Positions 1 to 7,100 of a DNA stretch of 21,917 bases are shown here, in pieces. The notes beneath the pieces are model-generated. The model saw only the letters and a program-made list of their open reading frames with translations. It searched no databases and was not told where the DNA came from. Source of the stretch: CAMBDR01 sp046597185 (GTDB lineage Bacteria > Pseudomonadota > Gammaproteobacteria > Burkholderiales > Burkholderiaceae_D); the NCBI GenBank assembly GCA_046597185.1, contig JBKJLF010000266.1, positions 1-21,917 on the forward strand. The letters are read 5' to 3'. The translations under genes were made by a program, and so were the position numbers. The first letter of the stretch is position 1, and every line of letters begins with the position of its first letter.

Positions 1-850
1 ATTTGACTACCATGGTGGTATGGCCGATATTCGCGCCAAGACCTTACGCATCATCGGTCACCCCGAATCGCGCTACCGCGAAGACCCGGTGCGCATGTTG
101 CGGGTGGTTCGGTTTGCCGCCAAACTGCAATTTTCCATCGACCCGGCCTCCAGCGCGCCGATTCCCATCATGGCACCGCTGATCAACAATGTACCCGCCG
201 CGCGCGTGTTTGATGAAATGCTGAAATTACTCACCAGCGGCCATGCGCTGGCCTGCCTGCAACAATTGCGCAAAGAAGGCTTGCATCATGGCTTGTTGCC
301 CTTGCTTGATGTGGTGCTGGAACAGCCGTTAGGAATTAAATTTGTGACGCTGGCACTGGCCAGTACCGATGAACGCGTCAAGCAAGGCAAAGGCGTTTCA
401 CCCGGATTTTTATTTGCCGCGCTCTTGTGGCATCAGGTGCTGGAAAAATGGCGCGCCTATGAAGCGGCGGGCGAACACAGTATTCCGGCGCTACATTTGG
501 CGGCCGATGATGTGCTCAATTCCCAATCTGAAAAATTAGCCTTGCAGCGCAAAATTGGGGCGGATATGCGCGAAATTTGGGCCATGCAACCGCGTTTTGA
601 GCGGCGCACCGGCAAAGCACCGTATAAACTAATCGAACATTTACGCTTTCGCGCCAGTTATGACTTTTTGCTCTTGCGCTGTGCCTCGGGCGAACTCGAC
701 GCCGAAATTGGCGACTGGTGGCGCAATTTTGTTGATGCTGATCCGACCGAGCGCGAAAATGTACCGCCGCCCGCGCGTTCGTCCGAATCCTCCAGAAAAC
801 CGCCTTCGCGCAGGGGGCGGCGCAACCGTCGTCCGAACCCATCATCATGA
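1..850 (+). CDS. pcnB: Poly(A) polymerase I, C-terminal part (5' end outside window)
   Basis: The frame is open from the left edge (first full codon at base 2) and reads FDYHGGMADIRAKTLRIIG, so the ATG at base 20 is internal and the gene begins upstream. PcnB adds 3' poly(A) tails to RNA and so promotes RNA decay. What is visible is the end of the nucleotidyltransferase head domain followed by the RNA-binding segment RYREDPVRMLRVVRFAAKL, a strongly conserved stretch of bacterial PcnB and CCA-adding enzymes. The catalytic Asp pair lies outside the window. The C-terminus is a basic, Arg/Pro/Ser-rich tail (RRGRRNRRPNPSS), usual in proteobacterial PcnB and probably RNA-binding. The stop overlaps the folK start (ATGA at 847-850), so the two are translationally coupled. 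The family is clear; only the missing 5' part limits the call. Confidence 0.95.
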   Translation, partial: FDYHGGMADIRAKTLRIIGHPESRYREDPVRMLRVVRFAAKLQFSIDPASSAPIPIMAPLINNVPAARVFDEMLKLLTSGHALACLQQLRKEGLHHGLLPLLDVVLEQPLGIKFVTLALASTDERVKQGKGVSPGFLFAALLWHQVLEKWRAYEAAGEHSIPALHLAADDVLNSQSEKLALQRKIGADMREIWAMQPRFERRTGKAPYKLIEHLRFRASYDFLLLRCASGELDAEIGDWWRNFVDADPTERENVPPPARSSESSRKPPSRRGRRNRRPNPSS

Positions 851-1323
851 TCACTTGTTATATCGGCTTGGGTGCCAATTTGGGCAATGCCCATCATACC
901 GTCAAAACGGCCATTGTCAAACTGGGCAAAATCCCGCATTGCCGCTTGCTGCGGCAATCCAATCTGTTTCTCAGTGCGCCACTGGAAGCCGATGGCGATG
1001 ACTTTTGCAATGCCGTGGTGGAACTGAGCACCAGCCTGGCGGCGCATGATTTATTATCTGCGTTACAAGAAATTGAACTGGAGTTCGGGCGCGAGCGCCC
1101 TTACCGCAACGCACCGCGCACGCTCGATCTCGATTTGCTACTCTATGGCAATCATCAAATTCAAAGCGAAAGCCTGGAAGTACCACACCCACGCCTGCAT
1201 CAGCGCGCGTTTGCGCTCAAGCCTTTGTTGCAACTGTGCCCTGGCATCGAGTTGCCCGGTTTAGGCCTGGGGCAGACGTTTTTGCCTGCTGTTAGTGATC
1301 AAACCATTAGTGAAATTTACTAA
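847..1323 (+). CDS. folK: 2-amino-4-hydroxy-6-hydroxymethyldihydropteridine pyrophosphokinase (HPPK)
   Basis: The 158-residue product is the normal length for HPPK, which transfers pyrophosphate from ATP to 6-hydroxymethyl-7,8-dihydropterin in cytosolic folate synthesis. Visible signatures are the N-terminal GLGANLGN, the central RPYRNAPRTLDLDLLLYG (residues 84-101) with the two Mg-binding aspartates D94 and D96, and HPRLHQRAFALKPL near the end. The start is fixed by the 4-base overlap with the pcnB stop; no separate strong Shine-Dalgarno is needed with this coupling. pcnB-folK linkage is common in proteobacteria. In related betaproteobacteria the kinase and panB usually follow at once, whereas here about 400 bp of foreign-looking DNA comes between. 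Confidence 0.96.
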   Translation: MITCYIGLGANLGNAHHTVKTAIVKLGKIPHCRLLRQSNLFLSAPLEADGDDFCNAVVELSTSLAAHDLLSALQEIELEFGRERPYRNAPRTLDLDLLLYGNHQIQSESLEVPHPRLHQRAFALKPLLQLCPGIELPGLGLGQTFLPAVSDQTISEIY

Positions 1324-1404
1324 ATTAATCTGATGAAAAGCCTGTTTTTGCACAAACTGCCATTTTGCTTACGCTGTTGAATTGAGCTTGAATAAGGAAA
1401 TGTC

Positions 1405-1605
1405 ATGCATATTAAATCGATTCGCCTACAGAATTTCAAGAGTTTTAAAGACACCCGGATTGATTATTTGCCCAATTCTGGTGCGTATTGGCATGCTGGC
1501 CGACGTTACGCCAATCAGAAAAAATGCAATGGAATATTTCATGTTCGAACCTCAACATGGATGTGGTCATCATGTCCCGCCAACGGCTGGACCCCAGGAA
1601 CATAG
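1405..1605 (+). pseudogene. N-terminal remnant of an AAA/SMC-like ATPase gene
   Basis: A start codon at 1405 is preceded by a good ribosome-binding site (AAGGAA at about 1395-1400). The first 24 residues, beginning MHIKSIRLQNFKSF and ending DYLPN, are typical of the first beta strands of RecF/SMC/OLD-like ABC ATPases, where this stretch leads directly into the Walker A loop. Here the family resemblance stops at that point: the frame runs on for about 40 residues (YWHAGRRYANQKK...) with no Walker A motif and ends at a stop near 1605. The likely reading is a gene start cut off by deletion or by insertion of other DNA. Such ATPases often belong to mobile or defence genes, but nothing else of such a cassette survives. 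The match rests on a short stretch only, so the family assignment is moderate. Confidence 0.5.
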
Positions 1606-1641
1606 GGACCATTGTACATTACCTTGCCATACACTACTTGC

Positions 1642-1677
1642 CAAATTGTTCCACGAATTGTTTCACGAATTGTTTCA
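1642..1677. repeat. 12-bp tandem repeat, three copies
   Basis: Three head-to-tail copies: CAAATTGTTCCA (1642-1653), CGAATTGTTTCA (1654-1665) and CGAATTGTTTCA (1666-1677). The last two are identical and the first differs at two positions. The last copy supplies the -35 hexamer of the kinase promoter. Confidence 0.9.
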
Positions 1678-1697
1678 CCCCAATGCTTGTGTATAAT
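1670..1697 (+). promoter_or_regulatory. Predicted sigma70 promoter of the deoxynucleoside kinase
   Basis: TTGTTT (1670-1675), a 16-bp spacer and a perfect TATAAT (1692-1697). Transcription would begin near 1704, leaving a leader of about 24 nt before the ATG at 1728. That leader is C/A-rich and has no Shine-Dalgarno. The promoter would restore expression of the kinase and panB after the insertion separated them from folK; that role is inferred. Confidence 0.6.
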
Positions 1698-1727
1698 GGG
1701 CTCAACCAAACCCTTCCCTCAAACATC

Positions 1728-2372
1728 ATGAACTTCGATCAATATCACTACATCATCGTCGAAGGCCCTATCGGCGTGGGCAAGACTACCTTAAGCCGTA
1801 AGCTCGCGACCGCGTTTGAAGCGCAAATGCTGCTCGAACAACCGCAAAATAATCCCTTCCTGAGCAGGTTTTACCGCGATTCGCAACGCTATGCGCTGTC
1901 CGCGCAACTCTCATTTTTAGTGCAACGGGTGGCGCAAATGCGCGAGCTGAATCAAATTGATTTAAAGCAAACCTGTATCGTGTCCGATTTTTTGCTCGAC
2001 AAAGACCCGCTGTTCGCCAAACTCACCTTAAGCGATGACGAACTGACCCTGTATCAAGATATCTACCACCAACTCTACCCGCAGCCACCGCTGCCGGATT
2101 TGGTTATTTATCTGCAAGCCCACCCCGATACCCTGATTGATCGGGTGCAAAAGCGTGGCATGGCCATGGAAGAAGGCATTTCCGGCCTGTATTTGACGCA
2201 TTTGTGCGAAAGTTACAGCCGTTTCTTTTATGATTACCAAGCCGCGCCACTGTTAATTGTGAATGCGGAACACTTAAACCCGATCGACCGCGACGACGAT
2301 TTTGATTTGTTGCTCAATCACATCCGCAATATGCGCGGCAGACGGGAATTTTTTAATCGTGGAGAATTTTAA
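1728..2372 (+). CDS. Deoxyadenosine/deoxyguanosine kinase-type deoxynucleoside kinase
   Basis: The 214-residue protein starts at MNFDQYHYIIVEGPIG. It has a P-loop GPIGVGKT at residues 13-20 directly after the first beta strand, as in the dNK/dGK family, then the family-specific DFLLDKDPLFAKL region and a lid-type segment DRVQKRGMAMEEG. The enzyme phosphorylates deoxynucleosides from ATP in cytosolic nucleotide salvage. The ATG at 1728 is chosen because the family begins about ten residues before the P-loop; an upstream in-frame ATG at 1488 would add 80 unrelated residues and lie before the predicted promoter. No Shine-Dalgarno is seen. The stop and the panB start overlap as TAATG. This gene normally sits between folK and panB in betaproteobacteria, which supports the call. 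Substrate preference cannot be read from the sequence. Confidence 0.9.
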   Translation: MNFDQYHYIIVEGPIGVGKTTLSRKLATAFEAQMLLEQPQNNPFLSRFYRDSQRYALSAQLSFLVQRVAQMRELNQIDLKQTCIVSDFLLDKDPLFAKLTLSDDELTLYQDIYHQLYPQPPLPDLVIYLQAHPDTLIDRVQKRGMAMEEGISGLYLTHLCESYSRFFYDYQAAPLLIVNAEHLNPIDRDDDFDLLLNHIRNMRGRREFFNRGEF

Positions 2373-3274
2373 TGTCCGGCTATTTACAAGAATCCAATTC
2401 CAATGGTAACGCACCCGCCAACCCGGCTGCGGGCGTACCCGCCAACCCATCCACCAGCAATCCGGTGCCACGCCAAACGCCGGGCCAAAGCGTCACCGCC
2501 ATCACGCTGCAAGCGATGCGCAAAAACCGCGAAAAAATCACCGTGCTCACTTGCTACGACGCCAGTTTTGCCAGTGTCATGGATTTGTGCGGGGTCGATG
2601 TTTTACTCATCGGCGATTCACTGGGCAATGTCTGCCAGGGTCAAAGCTCGACCCTGCCGGTAACGGTGGCCGATATTGCCTACCATACCGCCTGCGTGGC
2701 ACGCGGCAGTAAAAACACCCTGATCATTGCGGACATGCCTTTTGGCAGCTATGCCACCCCACAATCAGCATTTGACAACGCGGTAAAATTGATGCAGGCT
2801 GGTGCCCATATGGTCAAGCTGGAAGGCGGTGCCTGGCTGGCCGAAACCATCCAGTTTTTAACCATCCGTGCCGTGCCGGTCTGCGCCCATTTGGGTTTGA
2901 CCCCGCAATCAGTACACCAGTTGGGTGGCTACAAGGTACAAGGCAAAACCAGCAGCTCGGCTGATTTATTAAAAAGCGATGCCTTGGCGGTACAAACGGC
3001 CGGGGCCATGCTGCTGGTATTGGAAGCCATTCCCGCACATTTGGGCAAAGAAACCACCGAACTGCTGACCATTCCCACCATTGGCATTGGGGCCGGGCCA
3101 GATTGCTCGGGCCAAGTGCTGGTGATGCACGATATGCTGGGCGTGTTTCCCGGACGCAAAGCCAAATTTGTGAAAAACTTCATGGAAGGCCAAACCGATA
3201 TCGCATCCGCCTTCTGCGCCTATATCCGCGCAGTACGCGAGCAAAGCTTCCCCGCCCCCGAACACTGCTTCTAA
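2372..3274 (+). CDS. panB: 3-methyl-2-oxobutanoate hydroxymethyltransferase (ketopantoate synthesis)
   Basis: PanB transfers a hydroxymethyl group from 5,10-methylenetetrahydrofolate to 2-oxoisovalerate, the first committed step to pantothenate and CoA. Visible family motifs in order are VLTCYDASFA, LLIGDSLGNV (metal-binding Asp), ADMPFGSY, MVKLEGG, CAHLGLTPQSVHQLGGYKVQ, the LEAIP catalytic Glu region, PTIGIGAG and GQVLVMHDMLG. At 300 residues it is about 35 longer than the usual 264. The excess is an N-terminal low-complexity stretch rich in Ala, Asn and Pro (residues 11-38). GGAG at 2361-2364 lies 7 nt before the ATG, and the start overlaps the kinase stop, so the long form is the likely one. 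A shorter start inside (Met49) would cut into the fold. It shares the one-carbon folate cofactor with the upstream folK product. Confidence 0.96.
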   Translation: MSGYLQESNSNGNAPANPAAGVPANPSTSNPVPRQTPGQSVTAITLQAMRKNREKITVLTCYDASFASVMDLCGVDVLLIGDSLGNVCQGQSSTLPVTVADIAYHTACVARGSKNTLIIADMPFGSYATPQSAFDNAVKLMQAGAHMVKLEGGAWLAETIQFLTIRAVPVCAHLGLTPQSVHQLGGYKVQGKTSSSADLLKSDALAVQTAGAMLLVLEAIPAHLGKETTELLTIPTIGIGAGPDCSGQVLVMHDMLGVFPGRKAKFVKNFMEGQTDIASAFCAYIRAVREQSFPAPEHCF

Positions 3275-3286
3275 TGCCATTAAAAT

Positions 3287-4066
3287 ATGACATCTACCAT
3301 ACTCAATCTACTTTCATCCAGTTTGACATCCACACTGCGGCTATGGAATGGCACCTGGGGCGTCTTGCCCAGCCAGCAGCCCAAACTGGAACTGCATTTG
3401 TACGACCGGGAAGATGATGCCCAATGCCGCCTGGTGCGCGAAGTATTGACCGAGTTAAACCTGGATGTCCTGATCTATCCCTGTCCGGTGGGTGGCAAGC
3501 GCTTTGCCAAACAACGCAAAAAACTGGCCCCCAAAGCCGGGCCGGGGCCAGTCTTGTATGACCCCAATACCAAAACCACGCTCATTTCAGCCCGCTCGAT
3601 TATTGCCTATTTATTCAAAACCTATGCCCAAACCACTATCCCCCGACGTTTGCATTTACCACTGCTGAATACACTCAGCTCGCACTTGGCTACCCTCTCG
3701 CGCAGCACTTATCGCCATGGCGCGCAAGCATCCTATACCCCAAAGCAATTACTGACACTATACAGTTTTGAATCCAGCCCGTTTTCAAGACTGGTACGCG
3801 AGCAATTATGCAGCCTGGAACTACCCTATCATTTAATCAATTTAGGCAAATTGCAATGGGCCGATATGGGGCCAGCCGCGTTTCGTCTGGTACCCGGCCC
3901 CTACCACCCTCCCCCCGACAGCAAACGTGCGCTCTTTTTGCAACAACACGGCAAGGTGGAAGTCCCCTTCCTGATTGATCCCAATACCCAAGTTGCCATG
4001 TTTGAATCGCAAGATATTTTGCAGTATTTGCAAAAAACCTACCTCAAACCTAACCAGGAGCAATAA
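3287..4066 (+). CDS. Protein with two tandem glutathione S-transferase N-terminal domains
   Basis: This 259-residue protein contains the same fold twice. Copy 1 (about residues 34-114) runs from LHLYDREDDAQCRLVREVL to LISARSIIAYLFKTY. Copy 2 (about 155-253) runs from LTLYSFESSPFSRLVREQL to FESQDILQYLQKTY. Each has the thioredoxin-fold start, the cis-Pro region (GPGPVLYDPN and VEVPFLIDPN) and the ES/SAR-x-I-x-x-YL ending typical of GST_N. No GST C-terminal helical domain is present. It matches the known '2 GST_N' subfamily. Copy 2 has SSPFS (163-167) where many relatives have a CPxC- or SPxS-type site; copy 1 lacks it and has one Cys. The role is unknown: a thiol or glutathione-dependent function is likely but not shown. 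It starts 12 bp after panB, with no clear Shine-Dalgarno. Confidence 0.8.
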   Translation: MTSTILNLLSSSLTSTLRLWNGTWGVLPSQQPKLELHLYDREDDAQCRLVREVLTELNLDVLIYPCPVGGKRFAKQRKKLAPKAGPGPVLYDPNTKTTLISARSIIAYLFKTYAQTTIPRRLHLPLLNTLSSHLATLSRSTYRHGAQASYTPKQLLTLYSFESSPFSRLVREQLCSLELPYHLINLGKLQWADMGPAAFRLVPGPYHPPPDSKRALFLQQHGKVEVPFLIDPNTQVAMFESQDILQYLQKTYLKPNQEQ

Positions 4067-4091
4067 ATTGAGCGCGGCGGTCGAGGAGACA

Positions 4092-4116
4092 ATACTACGA
4101 CACCTTAATGTAGTAT
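4092..4116. repeat. Inverted repeat upstream of the sensor kinase
   Basis: ATACTAC (4092-4098) and GTAGTAT (4110-4116) form a perfect 7-bp inverted repeat with an 11-nt centre. No T-run follows, so it does not look like an intrinsic terminator. An operator or an mRNA hairpin is possible. Confidence 0.5.
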
Positions 4117-4133
4117 CAAGCAAAGCATTTTAT

Positions 4134-4148
4134 GGTATTGTGAATACC
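4134..4148. repeat. Compact inverted repeat GGTATT-GTG-AATACC
   Basis: Perfect 6-bp arms around a 3-nt centre, 49 bp before the first possible start of the sensor kinase. It is the second palindrome in this 130-bp spacer and its half-sites resemble a small operator. No regulator can be named. Confidence 0.45.
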
Positions 4149-4196
4149 TCTAACCTTTTCGATTGATTTGGCTCACCACGCCTTTTTGCCTAACAC

Positions 4197-7100
4197 ATGC
4201 CAGCGCAACGCTTTAATCTGTTTCGGACCATTATGGCGTCCATCAGCAACCTGAGCATGACTGTCAAGGTTGCGACAACTGCGTCGCTGGTGTTTTTGGT
4301 ATTTGTGATTACGGTAAGTTTGGTCAGTTATGATTATCTCGCTGCAGAATTTCGCAATACGATTTATGCCCAACAAGGCGCGCACACCAAAACACTAGCT
4401 GACAATATTGATGACAAAATAAATATTATTCATCATTCACTCATCGCCAATGCCAAACTCTTCCCCACCGAGTTACTCGACAACCCGGATCAATTGCAAA
4501 TTTATCTCGACAGCCAATCATCCCTGCATTCGATGTTCGATACCGGTTTATTTGTTATTGATACCCATGGCAAATTGGTCGCAGAAAGCCCCTTCCGCCC
4601 GGATCGGCGGGGGCGCGACTTGTCGGATCGGGAATACTTCAAACATCCGGCACAATTGCAACAACCGTATATTTCAAAACCGTATGCCTCAACCCGCAAT
4701 CGTGGCCAGCCGGCCTTGCGTATGACTGCGCCCATTTTCGACCAGCAAGGCCACTTTCTTGGCATCCTGGCGGGGCGTTTCGATTTATGGGGCAGCAATA
4801 TTTTATCCAAAACCAATCACACCAAAATCGGCAACAAGGGCTATATTTTCATCACCGACCAGGACGGCATCATGATTTTGCATCCTGACCCAAAGCGCAT
4901 TCTCAAATCCGCAAAAGGAGCGAATCCTCTGTTTGACCAGGCCCTCCAAGGTTTTGAAGGGAGCGCTGAAGTGGTTAATTCCTATAAAATACCGATGATT
5001 TTCACCTTTAAACGTCTGCAAACCACGCAATGGATACTCGCCTCGGCCTACCCCAAAGCCGAGGCCAATGCCCCCTTCTTGCATGCGCTACGCGTCATTA
5101 TTATCACCATGGCTATCGGCTTATTGCTGATGCTCATTATTTTATCCACGCTGATGCGCCGCCTGATCAAACCTTTATCCCAGTTCACCGAACATGTTGA
5201 AACGCTGCCGCAAAAAGAGAGCGATGAGCGCATTTTCGCAACGCATTCGCGTGCTGAAATGGGTATTTTGGTACGCTCCTTCAATAAAATGATTGAAACC
5301 CTGGACAAACAACACCAGGAACTACAACTACACAAACAACAGCTCGAAGTATTGGTCAAGGAGCGCACCACGGAATTACGCCAAGCCCAGCAAATCGGCC
5401 ATATCGGCAACTGGAAGCTGGTGGTGGCAACCCAGGCCATCACCTGGTCGGATGAGATTTACCGCATCCTCGGTTATGAACCGGGTCAACTTACGCCCAG
5501 TCGCGAAACCATGATGGCCGCATGCCATCCCGAAGATGCAATGATGCTGGCACAAGCTGAAACCCAAGCGCTCACCTTGTATGACCAGCATAGTATCGAC
5601 CACCGCATCCTCCTGCCCAATGGCAGCGTGCGCTGGGTACACGCCGAGGTACGTAGCGAGCGCGATGCCAGCGGCAAACTGATCAGCCTGTCCGGCACCA
5701 TTCAGGACATCACCGAGCGCAAACAGGTTGAGCAAGCCTTGATCGAATCACGCGAAGCCGCTGAAGCCGCAAGCCGCGCCAAATCGCTGTTTTTATCCAG
5801 CATGAGCCATGAATTACGCACCCCGCTCAACGCGGTACTGGGTTTTGCGCAACTACTGGCCATGGATGATGATGTGAGTGATGAAGTGCGTAGCAATGCC
5901 ACCGAAATTGAATCAGCCGGGCGGCACTTGCTCGACCTGGTATCCGACATTCTGGATTTGGCACGCATCGAATCGGGCCATATTGATCTCTCGATTGAAG
6001 ATATCGACCCCACCCTGATCATGAACGAATGCCTCTCGCTGCTGGAGGGCCAGGCACGCGAGCGCCATATCCACTGGACTTACCCAAGCAAATTACCGGG
6101 CCTACGCGCTGACCGCATCCGGCTGCGCCAAATCATTTTAAATTTACTCTCGAATGCAATTAAATATAACCGGGATGATGGCCAAATCGAAATTTCGGGG
6201 CAAATGCGGCCCAACAACCTGTTTCGCGTCAGCATTCGCGACAGCGGCCAGGGCATCCCACCAGACCGGATGAACGAGTTATTTCAACCATTTAACCGCA
6301 TCGGGGCCGAACGCGGCCAAATCGAAGGCACCGGCATCGGCTTGGTAATTACCAAAACCCTGGTGCAAGCCATGCATGGCGATATCGGGGTCGAATCTGC
6401 TCTGGGCAAGGGCAGTACCTTTTGGTTCGAGTTACCACTCATCGCGACCGTTACCACCCGCAGTAGCGAAGGCAATGTCCATGCCGCCATTTTGGCAGCG
6501 GAAGACCATGAACCCAACCGCAAACTACTACAACGACAAATCGAAAAACTGGGTTATCGGGTCGATTTTGCCTGTGATGGCAGTGAAGCCTTGCAAATGT
6601 GGCAGGCCGGACATTATCAATTATTGATTACCGATTGCAATATGCCCGTCATGGATGGCTATGAATTGGCGCAAGCGGTGCGCAAACGGGAAGGCATTAC
6701 CGGGCAGCGCACGCCGATTGTGGCACTCACTGCCAATTCGGCCAAGGATGCCGCCAAAGCCTGCATCGCTGCGGGCATGGATGATTTTCTGGTCAAACCG
6801 GTACACTTGCATCAATTGCAAAACACCCTGACCAAATGGTTAAACCCCACGACCCGCCCAGAGCGCGTGCCAGCGCATCCGATCCAACCACAGCAACACC
6901 CGGCCTATGCCGATTACCTTGAAACCCTGGCCGAAATGCTGGGTGACAACGACCTGGAAGAAGCCGGACGCATGTTACATGGCTTCCTCGAATCAGCGCG
7001 CGAATGCATTGCCGATGCGCGGGAGGCATTGATGCCACGCAATGCGCCCAATTTTGTGCGTGCCACCCATCGCCTGAAAAGTTCCGCGCGCATGATAGGC

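Larger units (their letters stand above)
1324..1727. other. folK-kinase spacer with decayed foreign DNA
   Basis: This 404-bp spacer separates genes that are normally tightly packed. It holds a truncated ATPase start (1405 onward), about 120 bp with no recognisable coding content, a 12-bp tandem repeat (1642-1677) and a promoter (1670-1697). No terminator-like hairpin with a T-run was found after folK. An upstream extension of the kinase frame back to 1488 is open, but it has no family similarity and crosses the promoter, so I treat it as non-coding. Confidence 0.6.

Noticed and set aside
1405..1605. Insertion sequence or transposase in the folK-kinase spacer
   Set aside because: No terminal inverted repeats, target duplication or transposase motif could be seen, so only an ATPase-like remnant is claimed.
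1642..1677. Possible CRISPR array
   Set aside because: The repeats are 12 bp and directly abutting with no spacers, so this is a simple tandem repeat.
1488..2372. 294-residue version of the deoxynucleoside kinase
   Set aside because: The extra 80 residues do not belong to the family and precede the predicted promoter; the family start fits ATG 1728.
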